Source: Ceratopteris richardii (taxonomy: Eukaryota > Streptophyta > Polypodiopsida > Polypodiales > Pteridaceae). From it: a stretch of DNA of 64,000 nt. The position numbers and the translations under genes are program-made. The notes under the pieces were generated by a model that worked only from the letters and a program-made list of their open reading frames with translations, was not told the origin of the DNA and did no database searches. This document shows, one piece after another, positions 30,565 through 40,792 of the stretch. Location: contig CM035412.1 of assembly GCA_020310875.1 (NCBI GenBank), positions 138,258,261 to 138,322,260 of the forward strand. The letters run 5' to 3'. Within the stretch, counting starts at the first letter, position 1. Every line of letters begins with the position of its first letter.

Positions 30565-31350
30565 TTAGATTGTGTGAGTTCTTATCTGAGTTTCCCTTTT
30601 CTTTTCCTCGTATTGTGGGCGCACGAAAGATTCGTAATCTCCCATGTAATTTAGTAGGGTTGAAATGCTCTGAGCTTCTTCCCTATTTCGGTCTAGTCTA
30701 GAGACTTCTTCATATATTTCTTCCATGTTTGGCGTTGGTTGAAAATCTTCCAGATCTAGTTCCTCAAAAGGAGGTTTTGCAACTCCATTCCTTTTCCATT
30801 GATCTTTTCGAATTCTATTCCACAATTCTTTTGGCCAGTCAGCCTCTAAATCCGGGACTGTGGACATAGGTTTGTCTTGGGTTTTCAATAGTTCTAGTTT
30901 ATCATCCTTCTCATCTGGTTTCTTGTCCTTGGCTTTGATACAATAATTGTATTGCTCCTCGGATATTCTCATCTCAGGGAGAGCTAGGATAGTCTTCTCT
31001 AGGGTGGCCTGAGCTACCTCTATGAGTTTTCTACATATTGCTAGCCTCTCCTTTTCTAACCCCCCATGTGGGTAAAGCTTTTCATGCTGCTCTACATTTG
31101 GTCCCTTCTTGATTCTTGCTTGGTATGCTTTCAACCACATGTCTAAATCATCTGGTTCTCGTGTTTGCAGTGTAATGGAAAGTTCTTCCTGAATTTCAGG
31201 TTCCTTATATTTCTTATGGCTGCACGTAGGCTTCTTGCCTTCCTTGTTTTTATTTTTCAGCCATTTTTCCTTGAGTTTTTCTCTCCTTTCCTTCCACTTT
31301 TGGCTTTTTGTTGTTTGGGTACTCTCGCATGGGTCTTTTGAATCTTCCAC
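30565..31350 (-). CDS. E2 gag-protease spacer region
   Basis: A 261-codon highly charged frame (KWKERREKLKEKWLKNKNKE; PFEELDLEDFQPTPNMEEIY) lies between the gag zinc knuckles and the protease. It is rich in K and E and looks helical or disordered; no enzymatic motif is seen. FEELDLEDF-type wording also introduces proteases in other Ty3 elements. It is assigned to gag-pro only by position. Confidence 0.45.
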   Translation of the reverse strand: MEDSKDPCESTQTTKSQKWKERREKLKEKWLKNKNKEGKKPTCSHKKYKEPEIQEELSITLQTREPDDLDMWLKAYQARIKKGPNVEQHEKLYPHGGLEKERLAICRKLIEVAQATLEKTILALPEMRISEEQYNYCIKAKDKKPDEKDDKLELLKTQDKPMSTVPDLEADWPKELWNRIRKDQWKRNGVAKPPFEELDLEDFQPTPNMEEIYEEVSRLDRNREEAQSISTLLNYMGDYESFVRPQYEEKKRETQIRTHTI

Positions 31351-31518
31351 TATTTGTATTTTGGGTTCTACAGTTTTACTGTTTTCTTGCTCAAGGTTTG
31401 TTCATTTTCCTTTTTGTTCTTTCGTTCGTGCTCGTGTAATGGCCTTTAATGGTACGGTGTATTTCTTGTCACTTCCCGATGCTTCTATCACTTCGATCAC
31501 ATTAATAGGTGCAGTGTC

Positions 31519-32525
31519 CTAAGCCTTATTGGGATTTTTTGGCCAATCTCTAAAGAGATGTTCCTTTCCACAATCACTGCAATATCCTTCCCATGTCCTA
31601 GGGGGTGGTGGGTTGTATGGTCTAGTACATTCTCTCATAAAGTGGTCTCCTTCGCATCTATAACACGGTCCTTTTGGCATAGGTGGTCTGATTGGTGGTC
31701 TTATGGATGTTGGTGCTTTAGGTGTGGTGTACATTAATGTCGCCACCTCTGGTCCATAGACATTGTCATAACCTTCGTATCCATAGTATTGTGGGTCATA
31801 AGCTTACTTGTACTCCATTATACTAGCGTCATAGGAATAGTACTCTCCTTGGGATTGCTCGTATCCTGGGTTCGTTGATCCTACAATGGGTATTGGCGAT
31901 GCTGACACTATGGCTCTTTTTAAGTTTTCCTCTGGTTAGGCATACTTGATAGGTACCACATGTTGGGGGACTGATGGTTGTGGTCCTAACACTGGCTGAG
32001 TGTTTCCTAATTGTCCTTGCTCGTATGGCCTAGGTCCTCCTAGTGGTGCTGGATAGGGATTTTATACCTGGGGATCTCCCTACTTGGCTCTCTAGGTGGG
32101 TATCCATATGGCCGATACTGAAGTGGGTTTAAAGGTTGTGTTTTCCTGTTGAAGGGACAATTCTCAGTGGTGTGGTTGGTGTATTTCTGTTCTATGTGAC
32201 AGTACAAAGTGGTTCCTTGATGTGGTTGCCTATTATAAGAGTAAGCATAAGGCAGACTTGTTCCTCCTCGTGCACACATGTGAGTGGGGTGATCACCGCC
32301 ACATAGGCTACATCTTCGTAACATGGGTATTCTTAGTGAAGGATGCGGGTAGTTCCTCCGTCTGTGGACTCCTATTTTCTTGGCCACAAGCTCTGCTAAA
32401 TCTTTTACGTTGCTAGAGTTGGATGTTACTATGCTTCTGGTGTCTTCCGATTTAGTAGGACTAGTTGCACTCTTGAGATCATCTGCTATGTTGTCCTCTA
32501 GGTCAATACACTCTTGAAGATTCAT
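31519..32525 (-). CDS. E2 gag C-terminal region with zinc knuckles
   Basis: Proline-rich minus-strand frames have spaced Cys/His knuckles: CSLCGGDHPTHMC, a YCHIEQKYTNHTTENC-type finger, CYRCEGDHFMREC and YCSDCGKEH. These are nucleic-acid-binding knuckles of gag, following the gag core at 32503-33204. The unusually high number of knuckle-like motifs, four rather than one or two, is notable. Confidence 0.7.
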
Positions 32526-33204
32526 TCAATTTTTGTAGTCTTTTCACATAGACTAAAGTTCTTAGAGTTCCATTTGTTAGTCTGTCCAAGAATAATGATA
32601 TCATTTTCTGCTGCGTGGGTCTTTTTGCTACTGGACATCTATCCACATATTGATTGAATCTTCGGGCTACTGTTTTCACAGTTTCATTTGGATTCTGTTT
32701 AAAGCTATGGATTAAAGATGAAGAGTTGTGTTTAATCTCTCTCTTAGTGAATTCCCCTATGAATTCTTGAAAGAATTGCTCAATATCTCCAAATTGATTG
32801 GGATCTAACGGCTGAAACCAAGTCAAGGCTGTTCCTGTGAGAGTGAGTCCAAAGGATTCATACTGCACAAAGAAATCATCCACTTGTTCAGTTCTTAGAA
32901 CTTGTTTAAATTCTGCTATGTGGTTGTAAGGTTCTCCCATCCCGTCATAATGGTTTCTCATACACTTGGCCACTTGAATCGGTCTCAATCTTCTTATGGG
33001 CTCTGGTTGTCTAGGCATTACAGGAATTGCTGGTCTGATTGGATGCATTCCGGGCTGCACTCCTAGTGGTGGTCTTGGTCTCATTGGTGGTCGGTATTGG
33101 TTGCCTAATTTAGGGTGTGTTTTATTGTGTGCTTGCAATCCTGGCATTGTGAATTGCACATGGGTTCGGTTTGGAACACTCCGATGGCTCATTTGTCTTG
33201 ACAT
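32503..33204 (-). CDS. E2 gag core (Retrotrans_gag)
   Basis: A 233-codon frame. After a proline-rich lead (PPMRPRPPLGVQPGMHPIRP) comes the typical core: YDGMGEPYNHIAEFKQVL, ALTWFQPLDPNQFGDIEQFF and KREIKHNSSSLIHSFKQNPN, then ETVKTVARRFNQYV. The pattern 'P..h...F...L...A..WF..L.P.sI..f..l...F...F' is the plant Ty3 gag capsid-like domain. Confidence 0.85.
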   Translation of the reverse strand: MSRQMSHRSVPNRTHVQFTMPGLQAHNKTHPKLGNQYRPPMRPRPPLGVQPGMHPIRPAIPVMPRQPEPIRRLRPIQVAKCMRNHYDGMGEPYNHIAEFKQVLRTEQVDDFFVQYESFGLTLTGTALTWFQPLDPNQFGDIEQFFQEFIGEFTKREIKHNSSSLIHSFKQNPNETVKTVARRFNQYVDRCPVAKRPTQQKMISLFLDRLTNGTLRTLVYVKRLQKLNESSRVY

Positions 33205-33264
33205 TGTATGCTCTGACTCCTCTTGTGTCCCAAAGGGGTTCTGAGAGGTAGTTGCCTACTCTCG

Positions 33265-34011
33265 CTAAGGGAATACAGGCAACCCCATGTACTTCAGTCG
33301 AGCCCTATCTATGGCATCCACAAGCCAATACCTTCTTTGGTTCTTGTCTAGGTATGTTACTCTAGACTCGTCTTCAGGATCTTTCAACTCATAAAAGGTA
33401 ATGGGACTTTCCTCGTGTCCGCATGCAGGTGAGTCAATTTGTAGTAGTAAATCTGATCCATGGATCAAGTAGACCTCTAGTAAGTAGTTATCTTGAGGTA
33501 TCAAATCCCCTCTCAAGACTCGTGTCACTACTGACTTGCCTCTGGGAGTAGTTACTAACTCCTCAGGGTTCGGTCTTCCTAAATTTTCTTGTCCTCCTAA
33601 CTCTCCTCTCTCATTGATCAAATCTAGGTATTCTGTCACTACATAGATGTGACCCAACTTATCCATGTATGCTCCTCCTTCATACTTGACAGCTGGTCTG
33701 GGCACAATCATGGAATCGGTGGAAGTCACCATCCTAGCTACTGATCTATTTAAACCATCCAGGTAGATGGGAATCTCTTGGGCATTAGTAGACACATATT
33801 GTAGGGAGGTACGGTATTCCCCCTCTACCGTGGACATGAAGTTTCTCACGGGAACAGGACCTTGCATGTCTTCTGAAGCCATGGGTGTCTCCTCCTTTGA
33901 ATCACTAGAGGTGTCAGAATAGGTAGAGCGGTGACTGACCTGAGCGGTACTTCCTACCGATGATATAACACTTCTGCGCCTACTTAGCACCGTTCCTAAC
34001 CTCAAGTTCAT
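33265..34011 (-). CDS. E2 gag N-terminal domain
   Basis: A 248-codon frame beginning MNLRLGTVLSRRRSVISSVG. The Ser/Thr-rich start is followed by a structured part (VKYEGGAYMDKLGHIYVVTE; VTYLDKNQRRYWLVDAIDRA). The same domain is in E1 at 1-410. The internal DK.G.IYVVT and LDKN.RRYWLVD stretches look alike, suggesting a repeated small fold. Function unknown. The ATG at 34011 is the first in frame after the leader. Confidence 0.65.
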   Translation of the reverse strand: MNLRLGTVLSRRRSVISSVGSTAQVSHRSTYSDTSSDSKEETPMASEDMQGPVPVRNFMSTVEGEYRTSLQYVSTNAQEIPIYLDGLNRSVARMVTSTDSMIVPRPAVKYEGGAYMDKLGHIYVVTEYLDLINERGELGGQENLGRPNPEELVTTPRGKSVVTRVLRGDLIPQDNYLLEVYLIHGSDLLLQIDSPACGHEESPITFYELKDPEDESRVTYLDKNQRRYWLVDAIDRARLKYMGLPVFP

Positions 34012-34139
34012 CCACCCTCATGGGGCTATTTTGGGCTCTCATTCTCTCCCTAATTGGCTCCTCAAACACCTCAATTTTGCCCTTAAAAATGCTCAGAGTG
34101 TTCTAAACGATACCACTCTGGCAATACTGCACTAGGTGA

Positions 34140-34680
34140 TACCTGTTTGTCGACGATACGATACCACTACAGCCGATGATACGATACTCGAATAGTCGAC
34201 GATACGATACTAGAGAGCTGTGCGATACGATACTTCTTTTCACACGATACGATACCACTGCTCTACATGATACGATACTATGTGCTCAGGCGATACGATA
34301 CTACCTGAATGCACGATACAATACTGCTACAGTGCACGATACGATACTAGAATTTCAACGATACGATACTAAGATTAGTGACGATACGATACCGTTCTAC
34401 ACAATACGATACCAAGAGAGGCAACGATACGATACTGGATTTGCATGCGATAAAATACCGCTCGGTTGACGATACAATACCGTGATCGGGACGACACGAT
34501 ACCAAGTGGACCATGACGCAATACCACTGGCAGATCACGATCTCGATACCAACTTGAGGATACGATACCAAAAATGGTATCGTGATACCTCAAGTGGTAT
34601 GTGACGATACGATACTTCGGCAAGTATTGCGATACTAGGGAATTTTGGTATCGCGATACCAAAACTCAACCGATCGTGAT
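34140..34680. repeat. GATACGATAC array in the E2 leader
   Basis: About 17 units have a conserved core GATACGATAC, each followed by a variable 11-14-bp spacer, so the period is 22-26 bp. At 34643-34664 lies a perfect 22-bp palindrome centred on TATCGCGATA. Further single CGATACC motifs continue to 34985, and one occurs in the LTR at 35575. On the element strand the core reads GTATCGTATC. It is analogous in position and core to the E1 array. It is not a CRISPR: it lies in a plant LTR element and the spacers are short. Confidence 0.95.
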
Positions 34681-35312
34681 ACTACAACCAAAATAGCTCC
34701 AAATACAAAAATTTTTGCACCCCCTAGTTTCTTCCTCACTCATCACCCTCTGTTTCACTCAAAAAAATCTCTTAAATCTCTTTGTCCCACCCCGCGATAC
34801 CGAAAACATCTTTAATCACGTGTATTGCATTTCTGTAGTGCTTCTGATGTTAAAGTCTTGATGAAGCTTACATTGGGGATATCTTGCTTAGGTCTTGAGC
34901 TCACTATGTATCTTTGAGGGCGAGTATTGCACGATACCACTCAGGCGATACCAGTCGTTGTCTGCAGGCGATACCACTTCTGAGCAAGTGTCAACTGAAC
35001 TGATTTTTTTGGTTATTATAGTTTCTGATGATTGAAGCCTATCATCCTACACTAACTTGGCAATTTTTTTTGGAATTTTCTTGATGATTTTAACTCACTC
35101 CTACTCCACTTCTCTCCTTGGCCTAACCCTTATGCCTTCTCTCCTTCACTCCTAACCCTAAACCTAAAATCTCATGACACACACCTCGGGGATGTGAAGT
35201 AACAAGTGCTGGAGTGTCTGACAACTTGCCACTGAATGAATTCACTTCTACAAGTACAATTTCTTCACTCCAGAGCTATAAGCATAATGAAGGCACCTTG
35301 GTTGAGTGTGTT
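34681..35312. other. E2 leader between array and primer site
   Basis: Non-coding leader with a few extra CGATACC motifs (34930-34985). No gene is visible. Confidence 0.5.
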
Positions 35313-35329
35313 CCTCGGCAACGGTGCCA
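35313..35329 (-). other. E2 primer binding site, tRNA-Asp type (diverged)
   Basis: The plus strand reads CCTCGGCAACGGTGCCA, close to the tRNA-Asp 3' end CCCCGGCAACGGCGCCA. It lies just left of the LTR, as in E1. Confidence 0.75.
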
Positions 35330-35335
35330 AAAACA

Positions 35336-36185
35336 TGTGTACATAAGTCACGAGGTCTTAGGAACTTGTGTCAAAGAGACTAAATCTCGTTTGCCACACA
35401 AGTGCGTATAGCGGTGGATTGACACACGCATAATTATCAATCCAAAGAACCGACCTAACCAATTGTATGAGTACGTGTGTGCACATGATGGATAATGAAG
35501 TGGTTCAACAAAAATGTATGAGAAAAGACCAAACTACCTCTCCAACTCACCTAATCTCTGAAAGTGTCTGCCACGATACCACTTACAGTAATAAATACAA
35601 ATTCAAATGTTCTCCCAGCTTGAGACTTTGAATATGACCAATAGTGGGCTGATTTTGAAGCTCTCGATGAGACACATCTATTGATGGTATTTTCACTTGA
35701 ATCTGACAACCGCTCTTCAAGTTACGGCCAAAATAGTGAATGGTGGGAAACACCTACACTCACTCCACAACTCGTACTTGCTCACACACACACTAACGTA
35801 GCTCAAAATTGATGGGGAGGGGTAGACAACAGACTTACACACACATCCCAAGCTTCACACACACACAAAAGATCATAGAGAAGATGGAAATCTGCAGGAA
35901 AGAAGCAAATTCGAAATTTTAGAGCTCTCCTTCTTCACAATGGCAAAAAGTTTTTACAAAGAGTCACAAAGTTACTTATATACATGTGCCCTAAAAATGG
36001 TCCTTTCACACAAGTGACCGGCACTTTATTGGCTAATCTCTAATTTCCTACTATTTTACAAGAAATATGTTACAATGAGTTGGGTTTATGCATCTAGAGG
36101 ACTCCTCTAGTGCATTTACATAGCTTTTGAGGGAATTTCCTAGGTTTTGAAGAAGAAAATTATGCCCAATAATTTGAAATTTTTG
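35336..36185 (-). repeat. E2 5' LTR
   Basis: The repeat begins TGTGTACATAAG next to the primer site. On the minus strand a TATA box (GTATATAAGTAAC) lies at about 35972-35984. It is followed at 36186 by the B1 duplication unit, so the outer end may be truncated. No partner LTR was found in the window, so age cannot be estimated from LTR divergence. Confidence 0.65.
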
Positions 36186-36219
36186 GGGCTCCTCTTTTGT
36201 GTCTCTTTTCTCTACAACA

Positions 36220-36640
36220 CCATGGTTGAGCATTACTTCCTAATCCTCTCTTTTAAGGCGTGGTTCAACCATCTCTTAGTAGGATTATGTAACATTTCTT
36301 TCCCATTAGACTGAGCATTGTCCTCAATGCTCACTTGTGGACCCTTCTAATGCTTGGATCCACTTTCTATGCATGAGCCCTTCCACCAACCTCAAACTCC
36401 AGCACGTGGATCAAATTTGGACCTATCCCACCCTCTCTCAGTGCCCAAATGCCCATGCACCTTCATCCTAGGCCAATTTCACACTCATCACACTCACCAT
36501 TGAACTCACAACCTCCCGGTTAGGAGTGCGATGGGCTAACCACTTGTCCCAAAAGCCATGGTTGATGATTACTTCCTAATCCTCTCTCTTAAGGCGTGGT
36601 TCAACCATCTCTGACTAGGATTATGTGACACCACATATTT
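36220..36640 (-). repeat. tRNA-like repeat (SINE-like), B1 copy
   Basis: Here the tRNA-like head is at 36497-36551; the anticodon-loop-like part reads CTCCTAA instead of CTCATAA. The two inverted-ended ~75-bp modules (36222-36295 and 36556-36630) are separated by ~260 bp of other sequence rather than the short gap seen in A1. Confidence 0.45.
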
Positions 36641-36654
36641 CAAAAACATTGTTC

Positions 36655-37260
36655 CATAAGTGAAAGAGATCATAATATTGATGATTGGTTTGTTTCTAGA
36701 GTCAGACAAGCCATCGCAAACAATGCTACATCCAAAGGTCTTCCATGTTTCACTAATCTATATTAGGTCACCTTCTAGGCTTAGCACTTCTTATTGCAAC
36801 TCCTTCAATCTCAATTGTTGGTATGAAGGGGGCTTATAAGATTGTCCTACCTTTCCCTTAGCTTGGAGCATGTTAAGAAAGTAAGGACTTCTCACTTTCC
36901 AAAAGCGGATATCCTCTGCATCTTTTCTAGCTTTGACATCACAAGCTTTTTCCAAAGGCCCTTTTAAACTTTTTGCTCTCTTTCCTGCATGACCTATGGA
37001 GGACTTACGAATTCCACCATCGTTACATTGTGATGCATCTACATATGAATCAGCGTGTGATTGCATATTTGCACAAGTTCCACTACTACTATGAAGTATT
37101 TTTCCATGCAATTTCTTGCATGTATCCCTCATACTTTTTGGTGCACTTTCACATCTACCTACTCAATATCCCTTCAGGGCAAACTTGCACTTGACAGTGA
37201 AATAGCTTTTGGGAAAAGTCTTTAGCTTTGTTACATAAATCCCATTCAGCTCTTGGCTTG
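36655..37260 (-). pseudogene. hAT-family transposase relic, copy B1
   Basis: The same gene as 7690-8365. An open stretch (36791-37132) reads RDTCKKLHGKIL ... RFWKVRSPYFLNMLQAKG, then QSYKPPSYQQLRLKELQ. Further left come the GDLI stop shared with the A copies and WKTFGCSIVCDGLSDSRNK. It is intact across QSYKPPSY where A1 and A2 have a stop. The BED-finger region has lost ~70 bp relative to the A copies (at about 37180). It lies next to the CDPK/H+-PPase fragments. Confidence 0.8.
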
Positions 37261-38055
37261 CAAGGCATCTAAATAAGATCCAATCAAAGATTTGGAGATG
37301 TTTCATGTTTCATGATATGAATATAATAATACAAATTGTGATTTTACTATGTTATCTAAGCCTTCAGTCCATTGTGCAATGTATATAGTATACAACAAGG
37401 CACTCTTAGCCTACATGCTTCTCTTTTTGGTAGTTGATTGTTGACATGCATCCTCCCTATTACAAGAACATGTAAGTCTCTATGGATGCCTACAGGATAG
37501 ATTCGATATTTGCAGTTCATAGTTTGCATTGTGCAATTGGAACGCTTGGGTTGATATTGTAAGTGATATAATATACTTTACTCTGGACTAGTATAGCCTA
37601 CAGTCTACAAACTATAGCAATAGAAAGGATGCATCATGAATGTTCACATACCATTGTACAATCATCAATATCAAATCATGAACTACTAAAACGAGTATGT
37701 TAGAGGACCTTGTTGTAACTTAAATCAAAACATCATGTATAATCAGTAGGTCTTTCAAATGAGGGAGAATATTTGTAAGCAAAATTTTGAAATGGATCAT
37801 ATCTTATATATCTCGACATTGGAAGTACTTGCTATTGGTCAAAATAGCACAATGACTCGAACCTATGCAAGGTAGTTTATGATGGGTAATTTTCTAAATT
37901 GAAGGGTTAAAAAGTGGGTTCGAATAATATTTGCTCGTACATCTGTAATTTTACCAATTGTAATTATTGCATTAATTTTTGATGGATTGGATGAGCGCAT
38001 GGACACACTTCATCAAAGGCTCAATGTTCTCCAGTCTATCTGGCTATCATTCATA
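37261..38055. other. Conserved non-coding spacer, B1
   Basis: Counterpart of 8366-9148. No gene is visible; the right part is probably CDPK intron. Confidence 0.5.
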
Positions 38056-38350
38056 GGGATTCCTCTCAAAATGCATTATCATGAACGAGAAGCTACAAAA
38101 TGTCACATAAACTATTATCAAAATGGTTCAAGCTTTCCATAAGAGTGGGCTCATTTATAGGGATCCAAAGCCATAAAGACTCCACTGTATTGAGTAAGAG
38201 ACCATGGGAATCGACCTCATGTTAGAATCATTGGGAATTAATAACTTATCCAGGTGTCTTTCCAAAGGTAGATGTGTAGAGTGGTGGTATCATTTTATAC
38301 ATATTGCTTTATAGTGTGCTCCATTTTGGGCAGAGACTCATGTAGGACAT
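38056..38350 (+). pseudogene. CDPK fragment, copy B1
   Basis: The sequence encodes GIPLKMHYHEREATK-like sequence, then IIKMVQAFHKSGLIYRDPKP before a stop. Further on come a diverged DVWSVG region and APFWAETHAG at 38320-38350. The gene parts are the same as C0, with an additional stop in the subdomain IX region. No EF-hand domain or ATP-binding loop is present. It runs straight into the H+-PPase piece. Confidence 0.75.
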
Positions 38351-38387
38351 AACGAGGACACTCAGATGTCATCTTTGGAAATCACCA

Positions 38388-38480
38388 ATGAGCCATCATA
38401 TTCATGAGTGTGTAGATGTTGTTGATGCTACTGGAAACACAATTGATGTCATTCGAAAGTGGTTGGCTATTGCCTCAATC
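38388..38480 (+). pseudogene. H+-pyrophosphatase fragment, copy B1
   Basis: MSHHIHECVDVVDATGNTID, then VIRKWLAIASI. This is the same stretch of the vacuolar proton pump as C0 but shorter: sequence continuing in B2 to the DAHKAPVIGD region is missing here and the frame jumps to the unidentified piece at 38490. Confidence 0.75.
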
Positions 38481-38489
38481 ATTGGGAGT

Positions 38490-38690
38490 ATACGATATCA
38501 GACTATGCATGAGGCAAAAGCACCCATGCATATGTTGTTCTATATGATGTTCAATGGATTTCAATCTACCCTGAAGACAAGAAGTGCATCATGGATGACA
38601 TCCAAAGAGTCTATGAGTTCGAAGTTTCATCGAGAATCATTCAGAGGAGCATTTCTGAACTCTTGATTATATTTGTTTGGCTTCCTAGAT
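38490..38690 (+). pseudogene. Unidentified third gene-fragment piece, B1
   Basis: The frame reading VVLYDVQWISIYPEDKKCIM, then DDIQRVYEFEV, looks like real protein and is conserved in B2 (41510-41720). I do not recognise it. A competing frame (APMHMLFYMMFNGFQSTLKT) is also open. It is probably a further captured or adjoining exon. Confidence 0.35.
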
Positions 38691-38944
38691 TTGTGGATAA
38701 TATTTATGCATGTTCATTCATAGCAAATAACTAAAGCATCTAAATGGCTTTATATTTTGTTTATTATGTTTCATGAGATAAAAGCATGGTTTGTAAGAAA
38801 TGATTGCAAGAAGTACAAAGTTATGCAACACAGATTGTGTTGCTAGCATTTATGTTTTTGGAGGTTGTTGAGTTCATGTATGAGTATAGGGCTTGTATGC
38901 CATGGGCAAAGCCCTATGCTTTTAAGGCTCCTCTTTTGTGTCTC

Positions 38945-39370
38945 TTTTCTCTCCAACCCCATGGTTGAGCATTACTTCCTAATCCTCTCTTTTAAGGCGT
39001 GGTTCAACCATCTCTTACTAGGATTATGTGACATTCCTTTCCCCTTAGACTGAGCATTGTCCTCAATGCTCACTTGTGGACCCTTCTAATGCTTGGATCC
39101 ACTTTCTATGCAAGAGACCTTCCACCAACCTCAAGCTCCAGCACGTGGACCAAATTTGGACCTATCCCACCCTCTCTCAGTGCCCAAATGCCCATGCACC
39201 TTCATCCTAGGCCAATTTCACACTCATCACACTCACCATTGAACTCACAACCTCCCGGTTAGGAATGCGATGGGCTAAGCACTTGTCCCAAAAGCCATGG
39301 TTGAGGATTACTTCCTAATCCTCTCTCTTAAGGCATGGTTCAACCATCTCTGACTAGGATTATGTGACAC
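38945..39370 (-). repeat. tRNA-like repeat (SINE-like), B2 copy
   Basis: The tandem copy of 36220-36640, with the tRNA-like head at 39236-39290. Confidence 0.45.
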
Positions 39371-39389
39371 CACATATTTCAGAAACATT

Positions 39390-40010
39390 GTTCCATAAGT
39401 GAAAGAGATCATAATATTGATGATTGGTTTGTTTCTAGAGTCGGACAAGCCATCGCAAACAATGCTACATCCAAAGGTCTTCCATGTTTCACTAATCTAT
39501 ATTAGGTCACCTTCTAGGGTTAGCACTTCTTCTTGCAACACCTTCAATCTCAATTGTAGGTATGAAGGGGGCTTATAAGATTGCCCTACCTTTCCCTTAG
39601 CTTGGAGCATGTTAAGAAAGTAAGGACTTCTCACTTTCCAAAAGCGGATAGTCTCTGCATCTTTTCTAGCTTTGACATCACAAGCTTTTTCCAAAGGCCC
39701 TTTTGAACTTTTTGCTCTCTTTCGTGCATGACCTATGGAGGACTTACGAATTCCACCATCATCACATTGTGATGCATCTACATATGAATCAGCGTGTGAT
39801 TGCATATTTGCATAAGTTCCACTACTACCATCAAGTATTTTTCCATGCAATTTCTTGCATGTATCCCTCATACTTTTTGGTGCACTTTCACATCTACCTA
39901 CTCAATATCCCTTCAGGGCAAACTTGCACTTGACAGTGAAACAGCTTTTGGGCAAAGTCTTTAGCTTTGTTACATAAATCCCATTCAGCTCTTGGCTTGT
40001 GAGGCATCTA
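39390..40010 (-). pseudogene. hAT-family transposase relic, copy B2
   Basis: The tandem copy of 36655-37260. The open stretch 39497-39871 reads MRDTCKKLHGKILDGSSGTY ... FWKVRSPYFLNML ... QSYKPPSYLQLRLKVLQEEV, making it the least interrupted DUF659 N-part in the window. It shares the GDLI stop and the BED-finger deletion with B1. Confidence 0.8.
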
Positions 40011-40792
40011 AATAAGATCCAATCAAAGATTTCGAGATGTTTCATGATTCATGATATGAATATAATAATACAAATTGTGATTTTACTATGTTATCTAAGC
40101 CTTCAGTCCATTGTGCAATGTATATAGTATACAACAAGGCACTCTTAGCCTACATGCTTCTCTTTTTGGTAGTTGATTGTTGACATGCATCTTCCCTATT
40201 ACAAGAACATGTAAGTCTCTATGGATGCCTACAGGATAGATTCAATATTTGCAGTTCATAGTTTGCATTGTGCAATTGGAACGCTTGGGTTGATATTGTA
40301 AGTGATATAATATACTTTACTCTAGACTAGTATAGCCTAGAGTCTACAAACTATGGCAATAGAAAGGATGCATCATGAATGTTCACATACCATTGTACAA
40401 TCATCAATATCAAATTATGAACTACTAAAACGAGTATGTTAGAGGACCTTGTTGTAACTTAAATCAAACTATCATGTATAATCAATAGGTCTTTCAAATG
40501 CGGGAGAATATTTGCAAGCAGAATTTCGAAATGATAATATCTTATATATCTCGACATTGGAAGTACTTGCTATTGGTCAAAATAGCACAATGACTCGAAC
40601 CTATGCAAGGTAGCTTATGATGGATAATTTTCTAAATTGAAGGGTTAAAAAGTGGGTTCGAATAATACTTGCTCGTACATCTGTAATTTTACCAATTGTA
40701 ATTATTGCATTAATTTTTGATGGATTGGATGAGCGTAGGGACACACTTTATCAAAGGCTCAATGTTCTCCAGTCTATCCGGCTATCATTCGT
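40011..40792. other. Conserved non-coding spacer, B2
   Basis: Counterpart of 37261-38055; no gene visible. Confidence 0.5.

Larger units (their letters stand above)
23184..36185 (-). mobile_element. E2: Athila-like Ty3 LTR retrotransposon (fossil)
   Basis: Read leftwards from 36185 it has an LTR (35336-36185), a tRNA-Asp primer site, a leader with a GATACGATAC array, gag, protease, RT, RNase H, integrase with a C-terminal GPY-type module, a second protease-like domain, a basic region, and further reading frames to about 23184. Its left end meets copia copy B and no 3' LTR is recognised. It is the best preserved element here but is broken, with roughly a dozen interruptions. The gag N-terminal domain is shared with E1, and the downstream protease/basic region is shared with the element at 61980-63664. 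Confidence 0.85.
36186..38926. repeat. Tandem segmental duplication, unit B1
   Basis: The first of two same-orientation copies of a ~2.74-kb segment. It contains the tRNA-like repeat, hAT relic, spacer, CDPK and H+-PPase fragments and a piece related to the E3 interior. The unit starts GGCTCCTCTTTTGTGTCTCT. Counting ~390 positions around the CDPK piece I find about 16 differences from B2 (~4%), similar to the A pair. Confidence 0.88.

Noticed and set aside
34176-34662. ORFs of 74-97 codons on both strands
   Set aside because: They are translations of the GATACGATAC repeat (RYDT-type text) with no independent coding signal.
34140-34680. Regularly spaced GATACGATAC cores with variable spacers resemble a CRISPR array
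   Set aside because: The core is 10 bp, spacers are 11-14 bp, the array lies in the leader of a plant LTR element, and there are no cas genes. It is a degenerate tandem repeat.
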